A DNA stretch of 64,000 bases from Batkoa obscura (taxonomy: Eukaryota; Entomophthoromycota; Entomophthoromycetes; Entomophthorales; Batkoaceae). Below the pieces are notes generated by a model that saw only the letters and a program-made list of their open reading frames with translations, was not told the origin of the DNA and did not search any database. Positions 45,531 through 55,779 of the stretch are shown piece by piece; positions within the stretch are counted from its first letter, which is position 1, and each line of letters begins with the position of its first letter. Position numbers and translations under genes: made by a program. The DNA lies in contig JASVEC010000029.1 in assembly GCA_030770535.1 (NCBI GenBank), positions 124,001-188,000 on the forward strand, written 5' to 3'.

Positions 45531-45953
45531 TTAATTATAAGCGAGGGAATAGTTGAATTGAACCATTCTCATACATTTTTTGAACTTTTTGAATTCTTGA
45601 GGTGACCTCTTTGGTCCGTGGTTTTTCAATGTAACATGAGTATTAAGATGATTTAAAGCACCATACGATTTTGTACAGCCTGTATGATTACATTTGAATA
45701 CTCTTTCTATTTCTATATACTTTCTGCGGTTCCTTATTTTCACTTTCTGTTCTTGGTTATCCTCAGGAGAGGTCGAACGTGTATCTACGATGTAACTTTG
45801 GTTACCGCTATAACTTGTGGTACCAAAATCAAAAGATGGGAGAATATCTCTACTTGAAGCAAACGTAGAAGGGAAAAGGAATCTAATTGAGGGAAGGTTT
45901 GTGCTATTACAACTTTGAGTAGAATCTTGATTTAATATATGTATCAATTTCAT
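45531..45953 (-). CDS. C2H2 zinc-finger protein, 140 aa, paralogue of the 30.6 kb gene
   Basis: Single exon. About residues 85-125 hold the finger CNHTGCTKSYGALNHLNTH followed by LKNHGPKRSPQEFKKFKK, the same fungal family signature as the gene at 30601. A basic stretch KVKIRNRRKYIEIERVFKC leads into it, matching KPRPRRKYEEVQRLYFC of the paralogue, so homology extends about 15 residues before the finger. The N-terminal 80 residues are Ser/Thr-rich with no known domain. A nuclear DNA-binding role is inferred. It is smaller than the paralogue, and its surroundings are gene-poor. Confidence 0.82.
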   Translation of the reverse strand: MKLIHILNQDSTQSCNSTNLPSIRFLFPSTFASSRDILPSFDFGTTSYSGNQSYIVDTRSTSPEDNQEQKVKIRNRRKYIEIERVFKCNHTGCTKSYGALNHLNTHVTLKNHGPKRSPQEFKKFKKCMRMVQFNYSLAYN

Positions 45954-48381
45954 TTTGTTAAGTAAACAATTTTCAAAAAAAGTATGGAAAAGGATTCACT
46001 ATTCTATCCTTTTATATTACATTTGCTTCCTAAAAGTATGCTTAATTTAAGGGTTTAATCCTATAAAATTTATATTTAGTTTTAGTTAATGTCATTAATT
46101 ATAAAATATTATACCAATTTAGTTAGTTAAAGAATTAGATTAACTTTTTATGGCAACCTTATCCTTAATAATATTTCCCTTTCAATAAATTATTGATTAT
46201 AGAATAAGGAGAAATTAACTATAGATATGAGCCTTGAAAATACTTTGAGAGAAGTTAACACCCATTGATTAATAAAATACCGTTTTTTAAAGTGTATTAT
46301 CCAAACAATTCCGTTTTCATTTGTTACTATAATCTTTTTAATTAAGCATGCCTTTTAGTGTGAAAAAGTTATCTTTGTTCCTTTTTTTATTGTTTTGGGT
46401 GTGTTTTTAGAGCGAAATAGAAAAGGATAGTTTCATTGAAGGGTCTTAAAATGATGGTATACCCATCTCCGATATAGTTAAACTTTATTAAGATATTTGA
46501 TTCTATTTCACACTTTATTTTTCATATAAAATCTAGCCCTATTCATTGAAACTCGGAATATTAAAACGTTTTATACTTTATTATAGCAATAATAAAGTTG
46601 TAAGTTGCGTCTTATGTATTAGTAACTATTATATTCTAAAGAATAAAGGTAAAAGCATTAAAAGTAGAATTTTAAAAAATAAAATTATATAGATGATAGC
46701 AAAACTTCAAGCTTCAACTTTATGAAATAAAATAAGAGTTTAATAAACAAGTTATGTTATGATCCTCTTTAAATTATTTTTTCCTTAATTTGTATAGAAA
46801 ACTAGCTACTTACACTAAAAATATACAGCTCACATCACAAATCTAAACCAGATTCTTAACATCCACAAAATTTTCTAAATTTAGGTACAAAACTAATAAT
46901 TCAAATCCTGCTCATTATTAATTTATTTAAGAAAAGTTATATTATTTTAATATCTGAAATGTTTTGAAGACTTATAAAACATCTAACTAACAAGCATATG
47001 GAATAACTTATTTTGAAATTTTACTTTAGCTTGATACATTTATTAAATTTAACAACTAAAATAAAGTGTAGGAAGGATATTTAATTTTAAAGTTATAAAA
47101 TTAAAATTAATTTAATAAAGTTTAAAAAGGCTTTAAATTGTATAAATTCAAACTTATTACTTTTATCAACTGCTAAAACTCTATCCTTAAAAGTAAAAGA
47201 TAGGTATTTTAAATGTAATATTTTGTTATTATTAATAAGGTAATGAGACCGATCTTAAATTAAGATTACCCCATATTATTTGATATTACTCCATAAATTT
47301 CACTGGCTAAAAGTTTATTACTAACCAAAATAATAAGTCAACCCTTAAAGTTAAGTTTAATTAAACTTGTTACTTGTTAAAGGAGAATTTTTTAAAATAT
47401 TCATCTAAAAACACATTGATTATTATTTATAAATAGTTTAGTTATACACCTTTTAAATTAATTTTTTCTAGTAATTTAACATTTTATTTACAATCATTTT
47501 ATTTATTCTAGCTATGATTTAATAAAGTTTAGAAAAAAAATAGTTTTTAGTTTAGTTTGATAAATATATTTTTATACCAAGTGAATATTTTATTTTATGA
47601 AATGTAAAATTAATACACCTTTGTAATTAAATCTCTCCAATAAATTTAAATCTGATTGTTAACAAAAGTTCGTTTTGTGTGGATAGCCTGTAAGTTTAGA
47701 ACATTTTTTATTTAATTACATAAAAAATAAAGTTTTGCCATTATTATTACTTTTTGTATAATATATAACTATGACGTTAACATTTAAAATAATGTTTTTC
47801 AAAGCTTTGATTTTAATAAGAAAATCAATATAATTTGAAATAATAAAAAATATACTGTATGACTTATTATCATTTTAAAGAATATACGAATATAATTGAA
47901 GTCAGAGATTAAGCATTATACATATCAAATTATCAATTAATTAAATAAAACTAAAACATTGAAATATAATACATATTGAGTCCAATTTTGATTAATTTTT
48001 TACTTTATTAGCTTACTGAAAATATATCTATTTTTGATTTAACTAAAGAGTTAACTTTTTAACAGGATACTATTAGGTAGTTAAAACCTTAATTATAATT
48101 CTATTTTAATGTTTTTTACTATTTTTAGCAAAAAAGTAACAGTTTAGACACACAAGTTATTTAAGCATACATTGTATAGCTTCATTGTGAATTGTAGCTT
48201 AATCTACTTGAGGTTTAATACCATGATACATTAATGCTACCCATAGGATAAATTTATACCATAGTGAATAAAAAGGCCGATTGCAAATGATAAATGTATT
48301 TATTATAAAATAAATATCAATTATACCGATTTATTATTTCTCTCTTTTTTAAGCCTTAGCAAAATACCAAATTATATAAAA
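45954..48381. other. Gene-poor stretch
   Basis: About 2.4 kb of AT-rich sequence. No gene, RNA or listed repeat seen. Confidence 0.45.
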
Positions 48382-48477
48382 GGGGATGTATTTTTTGTTT
48401 AAGAATTTCACTAATAGCTTTTCCACTCAAGTAGTGCTTAAAAAATGGAAAAAGCGATGAAATAAAAAAACATCCCC
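48382..48477 (+). mobile_element. G4-MITE copy, 96 bp
   Basis: GGGGATGTATTTTTTG ... AAACATCCCC with AAAA on both sides (48378-48381, 48478-48481). Confidence 0.82.
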
Positions 48478-48481
48478 AAAA

Positions 48482-49273
48482 GATGTTTGTTTTTAGTATA
48501 ATTAGCATGTTTTTATTTAAACTAAAGGGTACATGAGCTTATAATTAAACTCATTGTCACTTAACTGACACCTTAATTTTAACTTAAATGCCATATAATA
48601 TTAAGTTGTACAAATGTATAATAACCATAGGCTAGAATTTCTAAAAGGCTGACTTCACGATCTTAAAAGTGGGAGAATTAAAAAGTTGATTTCATTTTTT
48701 TTTACCCTTCCCCTCTTTTTTTAGTATTCTTTAATTAAATTTGAATTAAATTTTTAGTTATAGTCCGTATTTACCCTGAAACTTCAAATTAAATGTTTGT
48801 TTAATTTAGTACATACATTGATTGCTAGTATTCTCAGATTTTTGTTAATTTTAAACGTTATTGTTGTTTAATTTTATTACCTTAGGTTTAAATCACAGTA
48901 TACTATGAAATTAATAATCTGGAAAAAAATTAAAATCGAAAAATTTTAAGCTTAATCAAGCAATGTATAAAGTTAGTGCTTCAAAGGAAACAGGAAATAA
49001 AAACTAATGAGTAGCATTATTATTAATATAACTTTAGTATATTTTTTGATAAATGTAAAAGTTTTGGATTTAATATAAGTAAAAATCAATATAATTATTT
49101 AAAAATAATTAATAACAAAATACCAACATTGTAACTTATTATTGAAAACACAAAAAAATTAATGATGAGCAAATTAAAATTATTATACAATATTTACTTA
49201 ATAATTCAACTATTTTATTAAGATTTAATAAAAAAGATGATGATAATAAATATTCATTAAATAATATATATAT
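48482..49273. other. AT-rich spacer
   Basis: Nothing recognised. Confidence 0.4.
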
Positions 49274-49372
49274 GGGGATGTATTTTTGTGTTTAAGAATT
49301 TTACTAACAATCTTTCCGCTGAAATAGCGTTTAAAAGATAGAAAAAATAATGAAGCTAAAAAAAACACCCCC
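49274..49372 (+). mobile_element. G4-MITE copy, 99 bp (left member of inverted pair)
   Basis: GGGGATGTATTTTTGTG ... AAACACCCCC, ATAT on both sides. Carries private variants (CCGCTGAAATAGCGTTTAAA, GATAGAAAAAATAATGAAGC) shared only with the next copy. Confidence 0.88.
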
Positions 49373-49376
49373 ATAT

Positions 49377-49475
49377 AAGGGTGTTTTTTTTAGCTTCATT
49401 ATTTTTTCTATCTTTTAAACGCTATTTCAGCGGAAAGATTGTTAGTAAAATTCTTAAATAAAAAAATGCATCCCC
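49377..49475 (-). mobile_element. G4-MITE copy, 99 bp (right member of inverted pair)
   Basis: Begins AAGGGTGTTTTTTTTAGC directly after the ATAT spacer and ends AATGCATCCCC before ATTT. It has the same private variants as the left member, in reverse complement. Confidence 0.88.
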
Positions 49476-49579
49476 ATTTACTAACCAAGTAAGTAGCTTA
49501 TTAAATGATAAAACTTTTAATTTTATTATTATTATTGTAAAATAAGCTGTGGTTGATCTTTTAGTTTTTTTTATAATGC

Positions 49580-50055
49580 TGTGAAAGTTGGAACTCAGAG
49601 GTTAGAGTCAAAAGTAGTTCTTGCTTGATTAACTAACCATGAGTCGAACGGTCTTAGTTTATGTAAGATAGACTTAAATTAGTAAGAATAGTGCGCAACA
49701 GGCTATGAACTATGTAAAACAAATAGAATAGAAGATACTACTGTAAATCTACGTAAGATATCGTGAGGAAGACTTAGTGACTTTATTAATAATACGATAT
49801 CAGGGAGTAATTCAGCTAAAAAGCTTCGAGTTATCATGTTAAAGAATCTCTTTTATACTCCAACTGGGTGGCTATATATAGGGAACATGATAACAGTTAT
49901 TCCTTATTATAGTTCCCAAGTATGGATAATAAAACGTGGGCAATAAGTTCTTCGTGATCAGGTGGTAAGAATTCCCACAGCAAATCTATATAAGGAGCTC
50001 TGAATTGATCATTATGCTATAATCAACCATGGAGCTAATGAAGCGATATCTCACA
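49580..50055 (-). mobile_element. Solo LTR-like repeat, copy 2 (476 bp)
   Basis: Inverted relative to copies at 2133 and 54644. Bounded by TGTGAAAGTT and TATCTCACA, with a perfect 4-bp ATGC duplication (49576-49579, 50056-50059). No internal coding region adjoins it; an old fossil. Confidence 0.6.
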
Positions 50056-50496
50056 ATGCTCAATAAAAAAAGTTAAAATTTAAGCTATTATTTATTTTAT
50101 AAATTTTTATAAATATATAATATAAAACTTTTAGTATTTAAAATAATTTTTATATTTGCTTATATAAACTTTTTGAATAAAAGCTATTTAGACATTAAAT
50201 TAACTCACAGTTTCATGTATATGCTAAATTATAATCTAATATTTCAGACAAATAATTAGAATAAGTTTTACTTATTATTTTATCATTTTTTAAATATAAA
50301 ACTAAAAACTAATACTAATATAGCTTGTTTATTATGATGACTTAAATTTATTAAATCTGGTTTTATTTTTATTTTTGTTTTCATATTTTATTTAAAGTTT
50401 AAAATTATTATGCAAAAAACAACCAAATATTAATTGCAGGCAAAAAGTACTATTTTTATGTCAAAGTGTACCCAGATTTGTTTATAAAATACAAAT

Positions 50497-50704
50497 AGTA
50501 AATGTAAAAACTGTCTCGGAATTTCAAAGATTTGACTTTTAGTATTAATTTCTCGGTAAAAAAAACTAAGAGTTAGTATTATTGTCTTTCTATTATATAT
50601 ATTCAATAATGTGTGTATGAAATATTAACTTTTGTTTTTTTTTACTGAGAAATTAATATTAAAAGTCAAAGCTTTGAGATTCCGAGACAGTTTTTATGTT
50701 TACT
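50497..50704. repeat. Fold-back element, 208 bp with about 75-bp arms
   Basis: Left arm AGTAAATGTAAAAACTGTCT... and right arm ...AGACAGTTTTTATGTTTACT are inverted copies with about 10% mismatch over roughly 75 bp. The central loop is about 55 nt. Outer flanks GATTTGTTTATA / TATAAACAAGTC (50475-50717) extend the symmetry with a gap, suggesting a nested or stepwise origin. No transposase is present. Confidence 0.85.
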
Positions 50705-50767
50705 GTATAAACAAGTCTATGTATAAATCTATTAATGTGCAAAAAAGCATAAAATCACTTCATAAAC

Positions 50768-50874
50768 ATAAGCACATTTTAAATATAACTCTGCTCAAAA
50801 CAAATGAGACTGTTTACTAAGAGCTATTTAATAAATCAGTCTCATTTATTTTGAGTAAGGTTGTATGTGCTTAA
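50768..50874. repeat. Inverted repeat, about 36-bp arms
   Basis: AAGCACATTTTAAATATAAC ... CAAATGAGACTG pairs with CAGTCTCATTTATTTTGAG ... GTATGTGCTT around a loop of about 25 nt. It lies 60 bp from the larger fold-back element but is unrelated in sequence. Confidence 0.78.
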
Positions 50875-51017
50875 AATTATTACTTGAATTAATAAAAAGC
50901 TAGAAAGTGAATTCTTTATTAAAAATAAGTGGTAAACAAAACGTTAAATTATTTCACCTCCAATTAAACTAAAAAAAGATGTTAAAATAGTGTTAATGAA
51001 GCTAATTTTAAATATAT

Positions 51018-51099
51018 GGAGATGTCTCTTTTTGTTTAAGAATTTTTCCAAATAACATTTAAAAATGGAAAAAATGATGAAATCAAAAAAGAGATACCC
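51018..51099 (+). mobile_element. G4-MITE copy, 82 bp with internal deletion
   Basis: GGAGATGTCTCTTTTTG ... AAAAAAGAGATACCC, perfect ATAT duplication. The central CCGCTCAAATAGCG region is reduced, and the ends have diverged together (GTCTCTTTTT / AAAAAGAGAT) to stay complementary. Confidence 0.78.
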
Positions 51100-52195
51100 A
51101 TATAAAGTTTTAGATTAAAATTGCAGTATTAGGCAGTATATGAGTGTGGTTTTTTACATAAAATTTTTACTAACAGTTTTATCGTTTCAATATTTTATCT
51201 ACTTTTTACATTTATTGTGAACTTAAAAAACTTAGTTAAATTCTTAAATAAAAGCACGCCTGCAAATTAATTCAACGAATTTACAATCATCAAATTAGTG
51301 ATGCATCCTTTTACTTTTTATCAAGCTATTATGAAACACTTAAAATACAGTGATGTCCATAAATTATCGTTGTTTTACTACCCCCAATTTTATATTAAAA
51401 CTTTCACTGTTTTAGAGGATCAGATGTAATCTTTTTATATTAATGGTAACTAACATTAACTGCGTTGGGAACTAATATAAGTTTCCCGGTCATTTTTTTA
51501 AATTGCGCTGGTGCTTTTGGGACATCTATAAGTAGGATAAATATTAGTTTAAGTTGAGTTTATAATATAATATTTAAATTCATGGCATAATGGTTTGTTT
51601 TACCCCATTCTATCTTTCTTTATGCATTAATTTTATTTAACTTCGGTTTTGAAATAATATATTTTCAATAATAATAGTTTAATTAAGGTTTATAAGATTG
51701 AAATCTCATATAATTAATAGTTATATTTTGTACTCACTTATTATTTTTGAGAGTTTTATTTGAAATATTTTGCAGATTAAATAAAGTAACTGTTTTTCTA
51801 AAGCATATTCGAATTTGATTTAAAACCAAAATTTTCAGAGCATGTATTCAGCTCAGAATTTATTCTTTAAGATATAGATTATGCCTATACAGTTTATAAT
51901 TTATACTGAGAAACTGTTAAAACCATAAATTTCAAGTTTTACTTATAACCTGTTTGGTTAATCCATGACTTAATAGAGGTTTTAAAAAAAAATAAACAAG
52001 TAATTCCATATGGAACATTTAAAAAGTACTCTTTCATGTGGTATATTTATCAGATATTTTTCTTTATTTGCAACATTACTGCTCTAATTAGATGATGCTT
52101 AATCCCTGTTATATCACGTTACACCAGTTTAGGCGAAATGATTCGGAACACTTATGATTGGTTGCATGTAAGGTCACTTTAAAGGTGAGGAGAAC

Positions 52196-52203
52196 TATAA
52201 ATA
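52196..52203 (+). promoter_or_regulatory. TATA box of the 52.2 kb ORF
   Basis: TATAAATA just after a relatively GC-rich stretch (AAAGGTGAGGAGAAC). Its spacing favours translation from the ATG at 52244. Confidence 0.4.
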
Positions 52204-52210
52204 GGATCAA

Positions 52211-52804
52211 ATGCATAGATTTAGTATTAAGTTTTTTCATAAAATGGGATTGACAGATTGGTTTAAAAATAGTTATATCGCAACACACCTTGAAGTAGGT
52301 AAATACACCAAAAGGAGGTCTACTAACAGAAGCAACAGTATGTCAGATGCTGAAGTAATCATGAATTATATTCAAAAGGAAGTACTTACGGAACAATACA
52401 CCAGATCTACAAATCCAGCTAAGAAATCCACAAAGAAAAATAAACTAAATAAAACTCAGAAGGCTGAACGAGATCTCAAAGCTATTGAGGATTACATTGG
52501 TATAAAGCTGTTTACACCTAAAGCCGCACCTCCCAAGGAAGCAAGGCCCAAAGCAAGCGCCACTGCTACTAGTTATTCTAACTCTAGCAACCAAAGCGAA
52601 TTTTTCCAAGATAACTTTGTTGACACCCATCGCCGTAGTCTGGACGATGTTAGTACCTATGGGTTAACAAAGAGGCAAGGATTCAATGATAAAATAAAGG
52701 AATCCGATTTTGAACTAGGATCTTCGAGAGATCCATTTGATGTTGAGTTTGTTGATTTGGACTCTTACTTTGAAAATAATCAAGGAGCTTATCACGGTAA
52801 ATAA
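52211..52804 (+). CDS. Hypothetical protein, 197 aa (or 186 aa from second Met)
   Basis: Single open frame with richer codon use (GC-ending codons) than flanking DNA, so likely real. No family is recognised. The centre is Lys/Ala/Pro-rich (AKKSTKKNKLNKTQKAER, KAAPPKEARPKASATA), followed by a Ser/Asp-rich acidic part ending DVEFVDLDSYFENNQGAYHG. It has no signal peptide, TM segment or Cys/His pattern; mostly disordered by appearance, with a possible helix SDAEVIMNYIQKEVL repeated loosely as ERDLKAIEDYIGIKL. A TATA box TATAAATA lies at 52196-52203, only 8 nt before the first ATG, so the start may be the second Met (MGLTDWFKN, 52244), which would lie about 40 nt from the TATA. Confidence 0.6.
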   Translation: MHRFSIKFFHKMGLTDWFKNSYIATHLEVGKYTKRRSTNRSNSMSDAEVIMNYIQKEVLTEQYTRSTNPAKKSTKKNKLNKTQKAERDLKAIEDYIGIKLFTPKAAPPKEARPKASATATSYSNSSNQSEFFQDNFVDTHRRSLDDVSTYGLTKRQGFNDKIKESDFELGSSRDPFDVEFVDLDSYFENNQGAYHGK

Positions 52805-54228
52805 TCATCGTTACCTGGATCTACATTGAACTTGTAGTATATGGATCAATCTCAATATGGTATTAATTTAATCACTTTTTACTCCAAATAAATTTCTTGT
52901 TTTTATTTAACTTCATAAGATATTATCATAAGAATAGCTTATCAACAAAATTGATTTGCTGATTTTATAATTATAGCCAATAGTATCTAGGCTTTACTAT
53001 ATCATTTTTTAAATTTTTCATAAAATTATGCCACCGAAAAAGATGGAACATAAAGACAAAGAATATTCCAGTTTAATAGTTTTTTTTGCTATATTTGTAT
53101 TGTGAAGCAATTCGTGGTTATTTAGAGTATTTTGAATATATGCGATACACATTAAAATTCGTTATTGAATCTTATATTTGATAAATTCATTACATTTTTT
53201 CTTACAAATTACAAGTTAAATTCCTTCGAATGGTCTACCACACTTTATTAACTTTTATATATTAATTTATTATTGAACCTATATTTAAAATAAACATGAG
53301 AGTATTTTTTTGACTATTACTTTAGCTAATAATTTATTTAAATTTTAAGCTTAAGAAATGGAAAAAGAACAAAAGAAAAACGGTACTCAAATACATTAAC
53401 TGCCTATTATTAAAAAATACATAATAAAAATATACTGATAAATAAATATAAATGCTTTAGTACAAAAATGCCATTGAAATAAACTACTATAATTTTCAAG
53501 ATACAAACAACAACAAGGGTATCAAGTTTTGATCGAAATAAATAGATAAAAGTACTTTTCCTTTCATTATGCTGTTTATTCATGCAAAATAAAAATTCTT
53601 AAACAAAAAAATACATCCCTATATGATAATAAGATTTAATATATATATAGGAGGAAATCAAATAAACTAGCTCTTCGGGAAAATTCAATCTCACTGATAA
53701 TACGTTTAATTTTTTTAATAAAGTAAGCTACAATACTATAAGTATTTCTCAAATTTTGTATTGGATAGAAAATAATCGAAACGTTAAAGCAAAAAAACAA
53801 CTTGTTAATTTTGTAAAATTTAATCTTAAATCAAACTACAAAATTTTATCAATCTTATCAGTTTTTAAGCTTTTTAACATTAAAGTTACAATATTCTAAA
53901 TGAATCAATCTTTTTAATTTTTATATATTTATAAATAACTATTTAGTTTTTTAATATTTTTTGATATTTGGATAATGTTAAATAATTTATAAAAAATGTT
54001 TTAGTAGTTTTAGATTTTTATTTAAATATAATTATAACTTCGATAAAAACATGTTTTAAAAAATAAAATAGTATATAATAAGCTATAAACTATATAATAC
54101 AAATGAAATAAAAAATATTGTTACAAAATTTATACAAAATATTATAAAGTTTAATAGCTTTATTAAAAAGTATAACATTAAAAAATAATGTAATAATCGA
54201 ATAAATTACATTAAATAAATAATATATG
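52805..54228. other. Intergenic region with decayed MITE pieces
   Basis: A degenerate G4-like stretch at 53296-53390 and a right-end fragment at 53590-53621. No gene seen. Confidence 0.45.
53590..53621 (-). mobile_element. G4-MITE fragment
   Basis: AAAATTCTTAAACAAAAAAA then TACATCCCT matches only the right end of a minus-orientation copy. Confidence 0.55.
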
Positions 54229-54326
54229 TAGGTGTTTTTTTTGGTTTCATCACTTTTTCCATTTTTTAAGCGCTATTTGAGTGGAAAGATTGTTAGTAAA
54301 ATTCTTAAACAAAAAAATACATCCTC
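54229..54326 (-). mobile_element. G4-MITE copy, 98 bp
   Basis: GTAGGTGTTTTTTTTGG ... ATACATCCTC, ATAT duplication (54225-54228, 54327-54330). Confidence 0.84.
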
Positions 54327-54454
54327 ATATTATTAATAAATTATATAAAAATAAATAAAAATAAAAACAATTAAGAAATAAAGTAAGTTTATTAACTAAT
54401 TATAATAAAATTCAGAAAAAAAAGCTGTTATACTTAAAAAACTACATTTTATAT

Positions 54455-54551
54455 GAGGATGTATTTTTTTGTTTGAGGATTTTACTAACAATCTTTCCGC
54501 TCAAATAACGCTTAAAAAATGGAAAAAATAATGAAACCAAAAAACATACCC
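54455..54551 (+). mobile_element. G4-MITE copy, 97 bp
   Basis: GAGGATGTATTTTTTTG ... AAAACATACCC, ATAT duplication on both sides. Confidence 0.84.
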
Positions 54552-54643
54552 ATATACAAGGGAATAAAATAATAATTACAATTTTTGATTATAGTTATTA
54601 AATATAAATATTAAAATATAAAGATAGTGTTTTTTATAATTAA

Positions 54644-55184
54644 TGTGAAATATTGCTTCATCGGCTCTATAATTGATTATCACACAATAATCACTTAACT
54701 TGTTTACAAAACCAGTTATAGCCTTGTACTTAATTTGATCGTGATTCATGTGGTACAATCAATCCAAAGCTCCTCATTTAGATTTGCTGTAAGAATTCAT
54801 ACCGTCTAATCATAAAGAACTTATTGCCCACGTTTCAATGTTCATACTTAGCAACTATAATAAGAAATAGTTATTATTATGTTCCCTATATATAGCCAAA
54901 CAGTTGGAGTATAAAAGAGATTTTTCAACATGATAACTCGAAGCTTTTTAACTGAATTACTCCCTGATATCGTACCATTAATAAAGCCACTAAATCTTAT
55001 AGTATTTTACGTAAATTTTACAGTATCTTCTATTGTATTTGTTTACATAGTTCGCAGCTTATTACGTACCATTCCTATTAGTTTAAGTATATCTTAGTTA
55101 CATAAACTAAGACCTTTCGACTTTCGGCCAGTTAATCAAGCTAGAATTGCTTTTAACTCTAACCGCTGAGTACCAACTTTCACA
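54644..55184 (+). mobile_element. Solo LTR-like repeat, copy 3 (541 bp)
   Basis: TGTGAAATATTG ... CAACTTTCACA with a perfect 4-bp TTAA duplication (54640-54643, 55185-55188). About 60 bp longer than copy 1 near its left end. The TATA-like GGAGTATAAAAGAG is conserved. No internal region; an old fossil. Confidence 0.6.
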
Positions 55185-55403
55185 TTAAATAATTAATATT
55201 TTAATTTATAAATATCAATATAGCTTATTATAAAATTAATTAAATATATAGCTCAAACAGATTTTTATTATTCTAGTTTTGTTTTTTATTATTATCAATG
55301 CTGTTGTATTTATTTTGGTTAGTTTTTCTAATAAAAATAGTATAATTTTAATTTAAAGTAATAATCTATTAAACTTAAAACTAGTAATTATTCAACTAGT
55401 TAA

Positions 55404-55779
55404 TTAAATAAAGTTAAACAAAGTAAGTAATTATAAGAAAAAAAAAGAAGAAACTGAAGATGCAAATAAAAAAGTAAAAATAAAGCTGAGGGAGGAAGCT
55501 GATAAAAAATAGCAATTAAAAAAAAAAAGATCAAGTATACAATGTGATGAAAAATCTAACAGGAAAAAACTAATTAAGCCTAGATTTATAACATTTGAAT
55601 TTATACATGTATTATATAAATTTACATATGCCTTAACTAAATCTAAAGCTGGATTTTTTAAATTAAGTAAAATAGGTAACAGTAAACTAAATAAAGGAGG
55701 TAAAAGGGATAATAACAAAAGTCAAACTAAATTTAAGGATAATAAAGGTTTTAAAAATAAAAAAATTAAACAAAACTAA
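55404..55779 (+). pseudogene. Lys-rich open frame with one internal TAG, possible gene relic
   Basis: One plus-strand frame runs ANKKVKIKLREEADKK, TAG, then about 93 further codons (KPRFITFEFIHVLYKFTYAL, KAGFFKLSKIGNSKLNKGG) to TAA at 55777-55779. No family is recognised. Lys/Asn richness is expected from AT-rich DNA, so it may be chance. Confidence 0.25.

Larger units (their letters stand above)
50060..52210. other. Gene-poor region with fold-back elements
   Basis: Contains two inverted repeats (50497-50704 and 50768-50874), one shortened MITE (51018-51099) and a very degenerate MITE-like stretch around 51136-51266. No gene is seen before 52211. Confidence 0.5.

Noticed and set aside
51136-51266. 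Degenerate stretch resembling a MITE with an enlarged centre
   Set aside because: Only short matches to the family consensus; no duplication or ends.
503-54551. The regularly recurring 99-bp units as a CRISPR array or other phage-defence repeat
   Set aside because: Copies are kilobases apart, in both orientations, with target duplications; this is transposition, and the window is eukaryotic.
503-54551. The 99-bp units as tRNA-derived SINEs or transcription terminators
   Set aside because: No A/B box and no poly-A tail; inverted ends plus 4-bp duplications fit a MITE better. The T-runs at the ends are part of the inverted repeat.
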